Below are positions 34,705-46,562 of a stretch of DNA of 64,000 nt, in pieces. The DNA is taken from the NCBI RefSeq assembly GCF_000149955.1, contig NC_031000.1, positions 1,315,163 to 1,379,162 on the forward strand. The letters are read 5' to 3'. Source of the stretch: Fusarium oxysporum f. sp. lycopersici 4287 (taxonomy: Eukaryota > Ascomycota > Sordariomycetes > Hypocreales > Nectriaceae). Below the pieces are notes generated by a model, which saw only the letters and a program-made list of their open reading frames with translations, was not told the DNA's origin and made no database searches. The position numbers were made by a program, and so were the translations under genes. Positions within the stretch are counted from its first letter, which is position 1. Each line of letters starts with the position of its first letter.

Positions 34705-34889
34705 TATTGCGCAGTAGTGCTGGGTGAAAGTATTTTTACAAGAAACTTGGTTGTTCATTGTTGAGATAAGAGTTCTCTCGGGTTTATATCTCTTCTTGAT
34801 TTCATCTAGGACTTTGAACTTTAAATCTAGGACTTTCAGAGTAACAGCCTGAATCCTGAAGATAAGGGGGATTCCCGAATTTTCCAACA
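34705..34889 (-). repeat. LTR copy 2, truncated at its 3' end
   Basis: The reverse complement begins TGTTGGAAAATTCGGG and matches the LTR at 23223..23421 almost to its end (ACTACTGCGCAA). The last 11 bp are replaced by the TA site and terminal repeat of transposon A. On its other side it interrupts the helicase gene just before the LTATL motif. Confidence 0.72.
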
Positions 34890-35994
34890 TTTGACGGCAA
34901 CGTTACTTCCAAGCGAAGTTGAGAGGTTTTTCGAGTTGGCCAAGTTATCGGCGAACCGTGTGAAGATATTCCGATCGCGAACGTCAAGGTCGAATATCCA
35001 GTACAGGGTAATCGAGGTGCAGCCAAGACCAAGACATCAGCGTCAAGGCGTCAGTAACAGCAGGAGCAGCAACAGCGACAGCAGCGGCCGTCCAGTAGGG
35101 TCAGAGCAAGAGGCAGAAGACATACACACAGTCAAGACGGTGCGGGATTGGTTGCATCAGCACAATAACGGGCGAGTTATTGTATACGCCAGCACAATCG
35201 ATCGGGTTGAGCGATTGGCAAAGATGTGGGAGTGCAACATGTACCATTCTAAGGTTGACACAGCGGCAGGCAAGGTGCAGAGGCTACGATCATGGATAGA
35301 TGATGGGCATTTGATCGTGGCCACCAACTCATTGGGGTTGGGCGTAGACGTGTCGGATGTGAGATTGGTTATACATGCAGGAATGCCCAGCCGATTGCGA
35401 GATTACGTGCAAGAGAGCGGACGAGCCGGACGAGACGGCGGGCAGAGCGAGGCAGTTGTGGTTACATGCCGACCAAGACCGGAAAATAAGTGTAAGTGGC
35501 AATTTATCATGATTATAACAACGTTTATTAAGAAGAGGAGTAGCAGGAAAGAAAACAACAGCATCAGGAAAGAGCAGTTGGCCACCGAAGGAGGCAGCAG
35601 TAGAGAGGTTGATAAGGGGGAAGTGGTGTTGCCGTGTGATGTTGGACCAGGTGATGGACGGTCGATTCGACCGTATGGGTTGCGATGAAGAGACGGAGGA
35701 GGCCTGGGATAGATGTCGGCGACAAATGGATCAGTTGATGTTCGAGGACAACATATCGTGGGTCGAGAGGGAAGGTGATTGCACGCAGGGGGATATGGAC
35801 AGAAAGACAGTGATCATGGCGAGTGGTGGAAGAGAGGTAATGGATGACGGAGGCAGGGCACGGTTCGAGTAAGCACAGCGAAGCATCCGTTGCGAGCAGT
35901 TCAAGGCGAGGCAGGATGAGATGCGTGTCAGTCAGGAGGTAGAGATATTCGAGGAGGAGTTGAGATTGATGGCCGGCCGGTACGTACCATCCAG

Positions 35995-38214
35995 GACCAC
36001 TTAATGGACACCCCCACTTAAGGGACCACCAAAATTTCGATCCTCCCATACAAAATCTAAATTTTCGTGCACACAAAAACAGACCGCGTTGTCAATCAAA
36101 ATCGAAGTTAGTAAAGAGACTCTCCATAAAATTGATCAAATTTTACTCTCTGCGTGGTTTTTTGATCTTCCGACCGCTCCGTGTGCGCTGGCAGTGCTTT
36201 GTTACGACCCTAAAGTCGTCACTTTCGTCCTCTGACCTGACACCCACCTCAATCACCGACTCGACCTCCTCGTCCACATCTACCTCTATTTCTGCCTCCT
36301 TTGAGTTAGGAAGAGATTCTCTAGCCGCTATAGCCTCCGCTAGAGCCATGAATCGTCGGTTCGGGTTCGGTAACGCCTTTCTTTTCTTCCCTCGCCGCAG
36401 CTGGGACACCTGCTCCTCCAGCCCAGTAATCTGCGCATTCTGAACGGCCACCTTCATCTCTAAAGCTTCCAGCCCCTTTGTGATCTTACTGTACTTCCTC
36501 CTGGTCGGACGACTTCGATGTTTGGCCAAATCTCTCACCTGGCGGCTCGTTTCCGGCGTATCATCTGAGTCCAGATGAGGAGGGCTGGGCGTCTTGAAGC
36601 CTTCTAGCACTTTTTCTTTATCCGGTTGAATTTCCGGATGTGCTAGAGCTTTGCGACGGTTTATAGGCCAATTTCCAGTAAACCTCTAGCCGGATAAGAT
36701 AATCTTCTTCCTCATGCCTGCCTCTCTGGCTTTCGCATATGACCGAATAAAATTGACTTTATTAACGGGCGCAGAATCGGTCAAACTAGCCAGCTTTTGG
36801 AGTTCTTTCCGATATGCACCTTTGATGACATTAAAAATTCCATTGTCTAACGGTTATAGGCCATGAGAGCAATGCGCTGGTAGATAGCAGCAGTAGACGT
36901 TGTTCAGAAAGCATGTAGCTATCTATTTATCCTGGGTGCTCGTTAGCGACCTTATAGCGGGAGACTCTGCGGTGAAAACACCAAAAGACTCACTTGTGCA
37001 TGGGTTCCATGACCGTCAAGGATAATAAGTCTCGCATCTGATGCATCGCGAGGCTCTGTTTGAGGTAGATAGACATCTTTCAACCACTCGAGAGCTATAT
37101 GGTTGTCGGTCCAGCCGTTTGGTGATGTGATGTAGTGCCAGTCCGCTATCGATTCGAATTCCTTAAGAAACCACTGCTTCTGCAGCTCTTTTCCTTTAAA
37201 GATAATTCCCGGTTTTAAAGCGCGGCCAGTTGCGGTGACAGCCTCAATAAACGAGGTCCAAGTGCGCGACTGAACGCCCTTCAACAACGCCTTCTTCTTC
37301 GGGTCAGAGCTCCCGATTACGAGGCTGTCCAGGCCTCATGGACAACCAATTAGTTATGCCCTATAAAAGCCCGTAGAGGACTTGTGGAGGAGTTACCGAA
37401 ACCCGCCATTATGCCACCCTCGTCCACGTTAACCGTGTTCTCAGGCTTGACCCAGCCGTACTCGTTCTCCCTGATATCGAAGTACCAATTGACCGCCTTC
37501 GGAGTAAAGCCGTCAAATCTGGCGGCTTCTTGACGTTTTCCAAGCTTGGTAGATAGTTTTGAATGACTTTTGACGAACCTGGTGGTCCAGTGCTTGCCTA
37601 GAGGCTTGTTATCCCCCTGTTGACGGAGGAGGGCTTCGATGCAGCTTCGAAGTTGGCTATGCGTGAGAGCGTAGCCCAGGGACTCCTGCCGCAGAAGCCA
37701 ACGAACGAGACGGTCCTCCTGGCTCGTAGAAATACGTTGGTGGGGGTGGGTAGACTCTTTCCTGCTTGCTTGACCAGAAAGTCGTCTATAAATGGTTGAT
37801 CGAGGCACTCCACGTTTCTGGGCCGCCTCAGTCGGCGATAGGCCTCTATCAGTAATATCGAGTATAGCCTTAGCTACGTTGTCTTCGGTATAAACACGCC
37901 GAACCATTGTGGCAGGAGTTCCATGAGTAAATTAGGCGATATGCCTACTGGAGTGAATGAAGTCGGATGGGCCGGATGAGGTGAAACTGAAAAGATTTCA
38001 AAGGATTAGAGGACAAGGCCACGAGGCGGAACGGGGAAAAATTAAGCCGATATTGAAATTTCATGAAATAAACTATACAGCACATGTTTTGGCTTGTGAG
38101 TATCTTCATTCCTGGCCAAATGCGGTGTAATTGAAAATTCGGATTTTGTATGGGAATATTGAAATTTTGGTGGTCCATTAAGTGGGGGTGTCCATTAAGT
38201 GGTCCTGGATGGTA
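35995..38214 (-). mobile_element. Full-length pogo-like transposon B (TA target site)
   Basis: The element is 35997..38212 (2216 bp), flanked by TA at 35995..35996 and 38213..38214. Terminal repeats begin CCATCCAGGACCACTTAA and then TGGACACCCCCACTTAA, mirrored at the right end with few mismatches. It interrupts the C-terminal coding region of the helicase fragment. It shares element layout with A and C, but its terminal repeats belong to a different subfamily. Confidence 0.87.
36143..37907 (-). pseudogene. pogo-type DDE transposase of element B, two nonsense codons
   Basis: HTH region AILDITDRGLSPTEAAQKRG from the ATG at 37907, CENP-B-like second HTH, then DDE_1 motifs NVDEGGIM, LIILDGHGTHA and LPLDNGIFN-type. 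The introns are intact: GTAACT donor after GGF, CATGAG acceptor, and GTGAGT...ATAG for the second. Only two stops interrupt it: TAA at 36854..36856 (family Gln, so C to T) and TAG at 36686..36688 (family Trp in SGWRVTGNW, so G to A). Both are transitions of the RIP type. The C-terminal KRKALPNPNRRF tail ends at 36143. It is the best-preserved of the three copies. Confidence 0.82.
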
Positions 38215-38334
38215 GGTTGTTTTATGGCAACAGGAACAATAGAGGAGGATCAGTTACATGAGCAAGACGAGTGCCCGATACGGAATGAGAGGTGGTGGGA
38301 CAACCAGGCCTACTGTACCAATTACCACTTGTAA

Positions 38335-38701
38335 TGGCCCCAATACCACTTTTTGCGGCCCGTGCACCTTCCCCTTTCGGGGTTTTTTTATTTTTTTTGG
38401 CTTTGGGTCGGAATACAAGAATATTTGGTCCGTGCGCCCTCTCCAACTTCCCAGGACCCCAGCGCTGATTCCCTGTCAACGCGAATAAAAAGCACCTTTC
38501 GTATGGCAAAGGGTGCGCCGGAAACTCAATTGTAATGAATGCAATTTGGGAGCTTTGGCGCCATGTCTCCTATTCACATGGTCTCATGAGACCTCAAAAC
38601 CCGATGCCGGCATCCATTCCACTTGGTGTCCTTCGTCAACGCTTTTTTCGCCTGCATCATCCTCTTACTGACGAAATCGGTCACTAGACAAACAGGGTAC
38701 C
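38335..38701. other. Short spacer between helicase fragment and OrsD-type gene
   Basis: 367 bp with T-rich runs (38388-38399); no gene recognised. Confidence 0.4.
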
Positions 38702-39963
38702 ATGTCCGACGATGCAGTGTTTTCACGAGTCAATCTCTCCGTTGACGTCCATGCTCGAGTGCTCATATGTTGCCACGACGTATGCCGCGTTGCCCTTTCT
38801 CCCAGCCCTGCTCAAGTCAGCCAGCATCTCCGAAAGAAGCATAATATACCTGCTGATCTCTTGAAGGCTCGCATCTCACCACTACAGAGTCCATCTGAAG
38901 CTCCTGTACGACAAGATGGCTCATCCCTAGACCCGAACCTGCACCTCGTACACGGGTTTACGTGCAAGTTCTGCATCGAACGTACGGGCAGCTCGCAGGT
39001 CATGTCTCGTCACATAACTTCGGCGCACGAGAAGTAAAGACTCCAGCTGGGAGTGCGAAGGAAGGCCATGTACGAACCTGTATTCCTGCAAGCGTGGACT
39101 AAAAGTCCTTCGGGAGGACGTTATTGGATTGTCGAATATGGCGGGTCTACAACCAGACCAGTCGGAGGCAAGGAAGTTTACGACCATCTTGAAGATGTTT
39201 TCGAGCGTGAGAGAGGCCGACAGAAAGGCTTGTCAGGTGAGGACTTGGCGAATGGGATTGGCACCACTAGGGACTCACAACCCACAACCTTCACGGATCT
39301 CAGGCCCTGGCTGGAGAGAACCGGCTGGGAACGGACTTTTGAGGGAATCGATCGAGAACTGCTGAGAAACCTAACCACCGCGCCCTCTCCTGCGCCTTCA
39401 CACCGGGGCCTGATACTGAAAGGCAGTGGTAATCGCTCTGGCCATGTTCGTTCCGATGAACGGACGATAAGCTCGGCGGATGACGAACGCAAAATCACTG
39501 CTCTTATCACCGCCGTGGACGTGGTAATAGACCGCTGCGAGCAAACGGCGCGGACAACAGGCAGAAGTCTTCTATGTTGGTTGCGTAGTGTACGTCCTCA
39601 CGGGTGCTATGCGAAGCCATTCACATTTGTGGGAAAGGCAGTGTCGCAGGCCGGGCATGGTCTCAATGATCCTCAGGAACAACAGCCCTTAGTAATCAAG
39701 CTGGGTGATTTAAAGTAGAACCTGTGGGATGGAATACCCCACACAGAAGAACAATCAATCACCACATTTGCTGCTGCTCATCATATTCACTCTAACCCTT
39801 TAAGCACGCTCAGTGCGGCAGGCAGCAAGCAGGAGGAAATACTTTAGTAGGCAATTACGACTTAGGTCTTCACGGCTACCACTAATTATCACGGCTAAGT
39901 ATGGTTTTTATATATACTTTACTCATCTAAAAAACATAAAAAAGAAGTTTTATTATTCTTAGA
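38702..39963 (+). pseudogene. OrsD-type C2H2 protein, N-terminal part, interrupted
   Basis: From the ATG at 38702 the frame encodes two C2H2-like fingers: CCHDVC...HLRKKH and CKFC...HITSAH. A single TAA at 39035..39037 follows. The same frame then goes on through FLQAWTKSPSGGRYWIVEYGG and an LERTGWERTF...LITAVDVVIDRCE segment that parallels the gene at 40759. At 39642 the small TG...CA element is inserted. Removing it and one target copy restores the frame as GKAASRRKYFSRQLR, matching the paralogue. Nothing recognisable follows. The original was a relative of the OrsD/tyrosine-recombinase gene next door. Confidence 0.7.
39637..39825 (+). repeat. Small TG...CA element, copy 2, with 5-bp target duplication
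   Basis: The element is 39642..39820 (179 bp): it starts TGTCGCAGGCC and ends CAGTGCGGCA. It is flanked by GGCAG on both sides (39637..39641, 39821..39825). It sits inside the OrsD-type pseudogene, and the reading frame is recovered when the element and one GGCAG are removed, which fixes its borders exactly. Confidence 0.87.
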
Positions 39964-40758
39964 TCGATATTGCTGTCGCGGCATGTCATGGCATATCGCG
40001 ATATAGTGACAATCGATTGAGCGTTACATTTCCTATTACAGAATAGTGCAATACATGGGTTGAGCGTTACATTTCCTAATACGGCTAGCGCTCCAGGGTC
40101 AGCGAAGTTTTGTCGTACAGCGCGCCCTCACTAGGTCACTGATGATAAAAGATGATATTGGGATGATCTTGAGTGTATTGATGATGTGGCTTGTGTTCTT
40201 CCTCCTTGTCCTTCGTTCTCCCTCATTATCTTTATATCTGAGGGTGCAAGGCTAAGATACTAGACCTGCTGATCCTGCAACAGATCTGTAACGCTGTTCT
40301 GACAATTAAGGTATCATAGGGTGATATCTTCCCTGGAGGTGGCTGCCTGTGTAACATCATCATACATGCCACTTCTCTAACAAGTTTAGCTGACCCAACC
40401 TCTATTGTCAGGTGCGGGCTTTTAATAATTGACCCCTCGCCCTATAGTCACTTTCAGTTTCTACTCTAGAATTCTAGATGGTAACGGGGCCCGTTACGGG
40501 TTTTAGGCCAATCAAAACTATTGAATTCGACATGGGCTCCTCAAACTCGTAACGGGCCCGTTTCATAACACGGTGATCCGTGCCATCCTTGCTGAGTTCA
40601 TTGCTCGTAGGCAAGAGCCAATCATAGGTAACTAAATAATTAGTTGATTTGACTTCATGTCTGATCTCTCCTCGACTGTCGCGTCTTGTACTTGTATTCA
40701 ATGGTTTAGCGATTGGATTTGTAGCATTTCTGTTCTCCGAATATTTCACCTTCTCAGT
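39964..40758. other. Upstream region of the OrsD/recombinase gene
   Basis: No gene recognised. It contains paired GC-rich palindromes at 40481..40500 and 40548..40563 (see findings). Confidence 0.5.
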
Positions 40759-43700
40759 ATGTCTACTCAAATACCTTCAAAAAACCGCCTTCGTCAACAA
40801 AACATCACGCCAAGTCAAGTTCAGGCGCTCAGGGGACTAGAACTTCACTACAATATTTCATATCAAGCTATTATTTGCATAACCTGTGGTTTCGCCTTAA
40901 AGACAGATGATGATCGCGTCGGATGCCACCTTAAAGAGAAACACGGCATATCTAAAAAGCGTAGGGGGAAACTCAATACTCTTGTCAACTCCCTGCATCT
41001 TCCTGACCCGGATGAGCTGCCGAAGCGACCAGATAGATCTGTATAGCATCCATTCCTAGCCCTTCAGACTGGAGCAGAGTGTAAGCACTGTGCTTTGCGG
41101 TCCACAAGTCATGACATACTGTCACGCCATCTGAAGAAAGTACATACCCAAGAGATCAATGGCTGAGGTACAAAGGGGAAGCGATGGCTACGCGATCATA
41201 TACGGGATAATCTTACTTTCCAGAGTTGGAAGGCCAGCGACATTCAAAGTTCCTGGATCGTCGTGATAACAGATGATCAGCAATCACTGCAAAAGGGTCC
41301 CGATCGATTCTTGCAAGCAGTTCCAGACACTATAAAGGAATTTGCCAAGAAATTGGTCTCGAAGGAGTGCGGCCGCTTAGATGAGCAGCCATGCACATCA
41401 AATTTCGATGGGACTCTGGGAAAGAAAGAGCTACTCACTAATTGGATGCGACGCACTCGTTGGGATGAAACTTTAAGTCAGGCACGACGCGACATGCTTG
41501 TAACACTCTCGGAGGTGCCTTTAACGACCGGTCAGCCGTTCTGGATAGGCGTTCACGGAGGGGAACGAATCTGCAGCCCGGTAAAGCATGAGCGTAAACT
41601 TGCCTTGATCGTGCGGGCACTGGACCGTCTCTTCAACCGTTGTGCAGATACAGTGCTGCATACCGACGTCAGTGTGCGAAGGTGGCTACGAGGCAGATTT
41701 CCTGATCGCCCTTATAAGGCGCCCTTCGAACTCGTTATGCGATCCGCCTCTGAAAAACAGTACCGGAAGGAGTTCAAGCACTGTTTATGCTTCTGGCTTC
41801 GAGTTCTACAATTACCAAATGCCGTTGTTCCTTACGTAATTGGTCGGGGCTTGTCTGTACCCCAACGCGAAATGCTAGAGCAGCTCTGGTCCGATCCTGT
41901 ATGGGAGAATCAGCCCCCTACAAGCCTGGTCCACATGGAAGAGCGTGGTGAAGACGAAATAGAGGAAGAAGGGGAGGAAGAAGAGAATAGCGAAAACGAA
42001 GATGGGAGCGATTACGAGGATAGTAGCGATATAAACGATGCCGAAGACAAGATCTACGCCTGGCCTGAGCAGGAATCTAGCTGCTTTGATGAGGAGTCAG
42101 CGATAGAGGGCCAGTCTTCTGCCCTTTTTACGCATGAAGGTCAGGGAGCATATGATTCTTTTGGCGATGTTGTACTCGAACTCTGTTACAGTATGGCTAT
42201 CGAGGACTTTGAAGAAGGAACAGCGAGTTCTTCTTTACTCGTATATTTCAGTGCCGTGCGGGGACTATCAAGACCGGCGGGTGACGAATATCTCCGCCCT
42301 CACCAGTTCACGCCCGTGCTGTCGAGACTGATCTACTGCACACGGTTGATCTTCCTCGAAATGACTCTACCACGTTTTCCTCACACGTACGCGGGAATCC
42401 CAGCTAGGCCCTCCTATGGGCATCTCAGAAAATTGATGCCTGTCCGCACAGAAAAGATGTGTGATGGCACTACGTCCCCCCTTGGAGAATTCCTCAGCCT
42501 TCTGTCGTACGGCCGTGCGTTGAGTCGAAGCGAAGGACCAGTCTATCACTTTCACTGGAGTGAAGACAACCAAATCTTATCTTGGGATGGATGCTTACAC
42601 TTGTCTATGGCGAGTTTCCGTGGCCTTGCTCGCGAAGCTCTGAGGCAGGCTACCATCCAGTGCCAGCGGCTAATGTATGACTGGGAGCCGGCCGACCCCG
42701 ATTTGAGCAACCTTCGAGATCGGCTATCGACAGCGAAACCTGGCTACTCTTTCGTGACCGATCCAGCCAATGGGTTGAACGACGCATATATAGAGCTCTT
42801 CATGAGGGCATGCACCTCGTCGATCGATGGTATGCTTAAGTCGCGAGGTCAAGGCCAAAGTCGTTGGAATGCAGAAGCAGCGCAAGCATATCTAGATGGG
42901 CATAATGCGACTTTGAAGACTCTCATGGTTCTTTGCTATCTAGATGGTGGACAGGCAGCGAGAATTTCCGAGCTTCTGACTATAGAATACTGCAATACAG
43001 AATCGCGGCTACGAGGTATAGGAATATATGGGATGAGTTTATTCTCAATCACCCGGCACCAAAAAGCACGTCTTACAACGAACAATGAGTTCCAAGTAGC
43101 ACGGTTCTTTTCTCCACCAGTCGCCCATCTACTGTACCGCTATCTTGTGTATATTCGGCCGGTCGCCTACACTATCTTACGCAAATGTTTCTACCACGAA
43201 TCTACAAACACATTGTTATTTGCCCCTATCTCTAGATATTCAAGGAATAGCTTTTGGTCGACAAAGACTTTTAGTGATGAGCTCAAGCGGATAAGTAGGA
43301 CTGTACCTAGCATTCCCTGCGAGATTGGAGTTCAGTTATATCGACAGCTCTCCATTGCTATTACAGAGAAGCACGTCCGTGAGGCCACATCTGGTTTCAA
43401 CAGATTTGACGATACTACAAATACAGCTAGCGAAGATGCTGCTTTTGCATGGCAAAGCGGTCACAGGCCGATGCAGCGGTATTCCACATACGGGCTCGAC
43501 GGCGCTTTCCCGGATCAGTTACAACCAGCGCTTTTGCGAGTATACGCAAGAATTTCGACCGATTGGCATAGGTTCCTGAACATAGAGGATGGAGAGGAGC
43601 TCGACAGCGCCAACACTACTGACGATACTTACCAAGTCAGACCGGGTAAGGAAGCGGTTACATTGAAGAGGCCGCACAACAAGATATCCTCATGTGTACC

Positions 43701-44367
43701 GTCGACAGAGCTACCTGAGAAACGCCAGTGTCAACGGCTTGAACAGCTAGAAGGACGCAGCAGTAGACCAGTAGATGTTACCAATGTCTTGGAGGAAACC
43801 ATCTCGTGCGGCTCGATCGCGTCACGTACGCCCGAAAAATACGCAGAGTCCCCCACAGACCGACCAGTTTTGACTGCTGGGCCATTCATCTATCTAGAGC
43901 AGCTTAACTTGGTGGTATGTAGCATTTGTAAGTATGCAGTGTTGGTCGATGGAATCCGGAATCACCTTTTGCATCAAAGACATCAGTATACTCTTTCGGC
44001 AGGGGAGAAGAAGGAAATTATCTCCACAGTCGGCAGTATTCCTGGGATACTCAAACAACAAGACGACCTGCTGAAGTTTCAATTTCCACCGCCAGAAACC
44101 AAGCCACTTCCTTTCATTGAAGCGCCGAAACATGACGGCCTTAGATGCAATGAGTGTGACTATGTCACCCGACAAACAGTAAATATGCAAAAACATTGTC
44201 GGCAAAAACACGGATGGCAAAACGATTGGACCAAGGGAGGTAATGTTAGGCGGAAAGCTGAACTACCTCGAGACTTGCCATGGACATCGGGAGTATCCTG
44301 CCAGCGTCTCTTTGATCATGGCAGAGCCAGTAGTTGGTTCGAAGTAGGTAGGGAAAAGGTCATTTAA
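40759..44367 (+). pseudogene. OrsD zinc-finger / tyrosine-recombinase-like protein, two stops
   Basis: An intron-less frame of 1203 codons is broken by only two stops: TAG 41044..41046 and TGA 41164..41166, both explicable as C-to-T changes. Order: two C2H2 units (ICITCGF...HLKEKH; CKHC...HLKKVH); a long helical region; an acidic stretch near 41950-42050; a recombinase-like domain; then a second zinc pair (CSICKY...HQRHQY and CNECDY...HCRQKH) followed by LPWTSGVSCQRLF...WFEV, as in OrsD (DUF3505) proteins. Counting from 41263, Arg567 in GGQAARISELL, Arg694 in QLYRQ, His734 in QSGHR and Tyr743 nine residues later match the R/R/H/Y spacing of tyrosine recombinases; the usual HxxR histidine is Gln691. 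Its relatives are often fused or linked to RecQ-like helicases, and a fragment of one lies upstream. Confidence 0.7.
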
Positions 44368-44414
44368 TAAATCAGATTATCGATTTAGTGTTTAGTGATT
44401 CCGGGACTAGATTA

Positions 44415-45646
44415 TCAAGAAAACGGCGAGCAACCTTGGAAAAAGTGACGAGCACGAAGAAGGATTTCCTGATGCCAATGCTTATATACACAGAATAGCC
44501 CCACATCTAGCGATTGAAGGATATGTGTCAAGTGAGGCGGGAAAGGGAATAACACCACGCCTGCATCTTGGGCTGTTTGGAAAAGCTCTTTGGTAAAATG
44601 GTTCTTACAACCGTCTAGTAATAATGTTCTTTTTCTTGGAATTCTTCGAGTCCGGGAAAGCCGTTCAAAGTGGTCGAAGAATTCTAGCGCAGAGACATCA
44701 TCGATATAGCCGTTTGGTGTTGTAACAATCGTTGTGCCTGGTTCAAGGCGGTTATCAACCCACCGAGACGGCAGCTGTACGCCCGGCATGATGATAAACG
44801 CTGGAATAACCCGTCCTTTTGCTGATATCGACTCAATGATCGTGACGCTTATTGTCTCGTGTGCATCAGTCAAGATAGGCTTGTCGATTTCCCCAAAAGT
44901 CCACAGGAACATCCCATTTTTAAAGGTAACCGATCTGGAAGCCTGTCTCATCGATGTTCCACACATCCTCGTAATCTATGCCTTTTTCCGCGTAATCATG
45001 CCACTTGCGAAACCACTCTTCGACGTTGGCTCGGTCTGCCATCGCTTTTCTTTGCACTGCGATGGTTGAACTCTTCTTTCTATGAAGAATGGAGGAATAT
45101 CTTCTTAAAAAAACGTGTTGCCCAGTATCTGGAAGCCGTTGGAAGTCGGTCAGTTGCTTTTAGAATGGAATTAGCATACTGTCGAAGAGTACGCATCTGT
45201 ATATGATGTCCCTGAGTGACGCGGCGCCAGTACCAAGCGAGGATCGCCTTCTCTTCTTCCGGCGAAAGAAGCGTGAAGTTGCCGCCATTTTGAGAGACAG
45301 GATGTTTTCCTTTTTGTCGAGAAAGCAACCTTTTATATGGTACCCTCCATGCCTTGGCAGCTTTAACGGCTGAGGAGTAATATCCTTCCCTTAAAAGCTC
45401 GACAGCCGCGACAGTACGCATCTCAAGGTTGTAAGCTGTATATCGCAAGACATTAGGGTTTCCGGTGTCAGAATTGATATATTTTTGTACTGCAGTAAGA
45501 GCCAGTTCAGGGCTTTTGATTGATGTATCCATCGTCTCAATTGAATAGAAATTGCAATTATCATGACTGAATAAAGTAATTACCTTGTTGATGTTGAGGA
45601 TGTTGAGTGGTGATTTCGTTGTGACGTTTGTGAGGGGAAATGACAT
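44415..45646 (-). pseudogene. Decayed pogo/Tan-type DDE transposase
   Basis: The N-terminal HTH part (45646..45080) includes AVELLREGYYSSAVKAAKAW and LSPEEEKAILAWYWRRV. After a frame change near 45080 the sequence resumes as RKAMADRANVEEWFRKW...NIDETGFQIGY. A second 1-bp insertion near 44929 restores KNGMFLWTFGEI. The core motifs LLLDGCKNH and HILQSLDVGLF hold the other acidic residues. The C-terminus is lost near 44415, close to the end of the recombinase gene. No terminal repeats or target duplication were found. It differs clearly in sequence from elements A-C and from the 11-kb remnant. Confidence 0.72.
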
Positions 45647-46562
45647 ATCGCGGGCATTATCAGTGCAGCAAAGAGGGACAATTCAACTAAAGGAGTGACT
45701 TATTTTTTTGGTAGGGCTACATACAAAAATGAGGTATCTAATTTATTCCCCAGTCACCCGCCCCTTTGCCTAGTCAGCCAACCCCCGTGCTTGACGCACG
45801 GGCACCTACGGTGGAAAGGAAAGCACGGGGGGTCGGTCTCTAGACCCTACCCGAGTAATCCTCAGCCACTTCCCAATGCGGAGAAGGTGGCACCAGGCTT
45901 GCAGCTACCTCTCTACGATGGACCACTTCATCTGTAGCTCCTTAAAACTTTTTGTTACCGGGCTCCGATCGGCCCTTCACGGGCATTACAATGATAGTTG
46001 AACCAACCTTGCAGATCTTGATTTTTCTCTTTGCGATCTCCTCAATGTTCGATAAGAGTTCTTCGTTTCAGAAATCACTGGGTGCCACATTGAGTCCCTC
46101 TTCAGTTATGACCACGGCAACGCGTCTTAAATCACCGCCAAGAGCACAGTCCTTGGGCACGCATCCACACTCCTCGTCGAAGCATTACATCAAGATGACA
46201 GAGCGCCTTGCGCATCTACAATGGTTGTACCAACTCAGGCCCCCAACAGGGGCCACCAGGCGCAACCCCGCGGAGGCCGCCTGTTTGGAGGCTTGCAAGG
46301 AGGCAGTGCGTTACATGGATTAGCGAGACACATTGAATGAGCCATCGCTACAAAAGGGAACATGACTTGCGCCACGTCTGTGCGGGTGCCAACTGCCGCA
46401 GACAGAAGCGTCACCTGCTGTGAAGCCCAACACGTCGTGCGCACAACGGAACAATTAGGCAGCAATAAAGCAGTGACAATGTTCGCGACAATATCCTCAT
46501 GAACGACCCTAGCTAGCCAGTGACGAAATCGACAACTAACAAGCCTTAAACCTGTGCTTATC
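45647..46562. other. Intergenic stretch, no gene recognised
   Basis: Contains a GC-rich direct/inverted stretch near 45785-45830 (CCCGTGCTTGACGCACGGG) and a 123-codon frame at 45952 without known motif. Confidence 0.4.

Larger units (their letters stand above)
34891..38334 (+). pseudogene. RecQ-like helicase fragment split by transposon B
   Basis: The fragment starts inside the helicase core, right after the LTR: motif III LTATLLPSE. It continues with VKIFRSRTSRSNIQY, an RVIVYASTIDRVERLAK-type motif IV region, motif V VATNSLGLGVDV and motif VI QESGRAGRDG. The frame shifts once near 35620 and continues as VMDGRFDRMGC and a Cys-rich tail. At 35995 it is cut by transposon B. The tail resumes at 38215 as GCFMATGTIEEDQLHEQDE and stops at 38334. 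Motifs I, Ia and II are absent. This is the helicase C-terminal half seen in fungal RecQ-like proteins often linked to telomeres or mobile DNA (family knowledge). The OrsD/recombinase genes start 370 bp and 2.4 kb beyond it. Confidence 0.77.
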
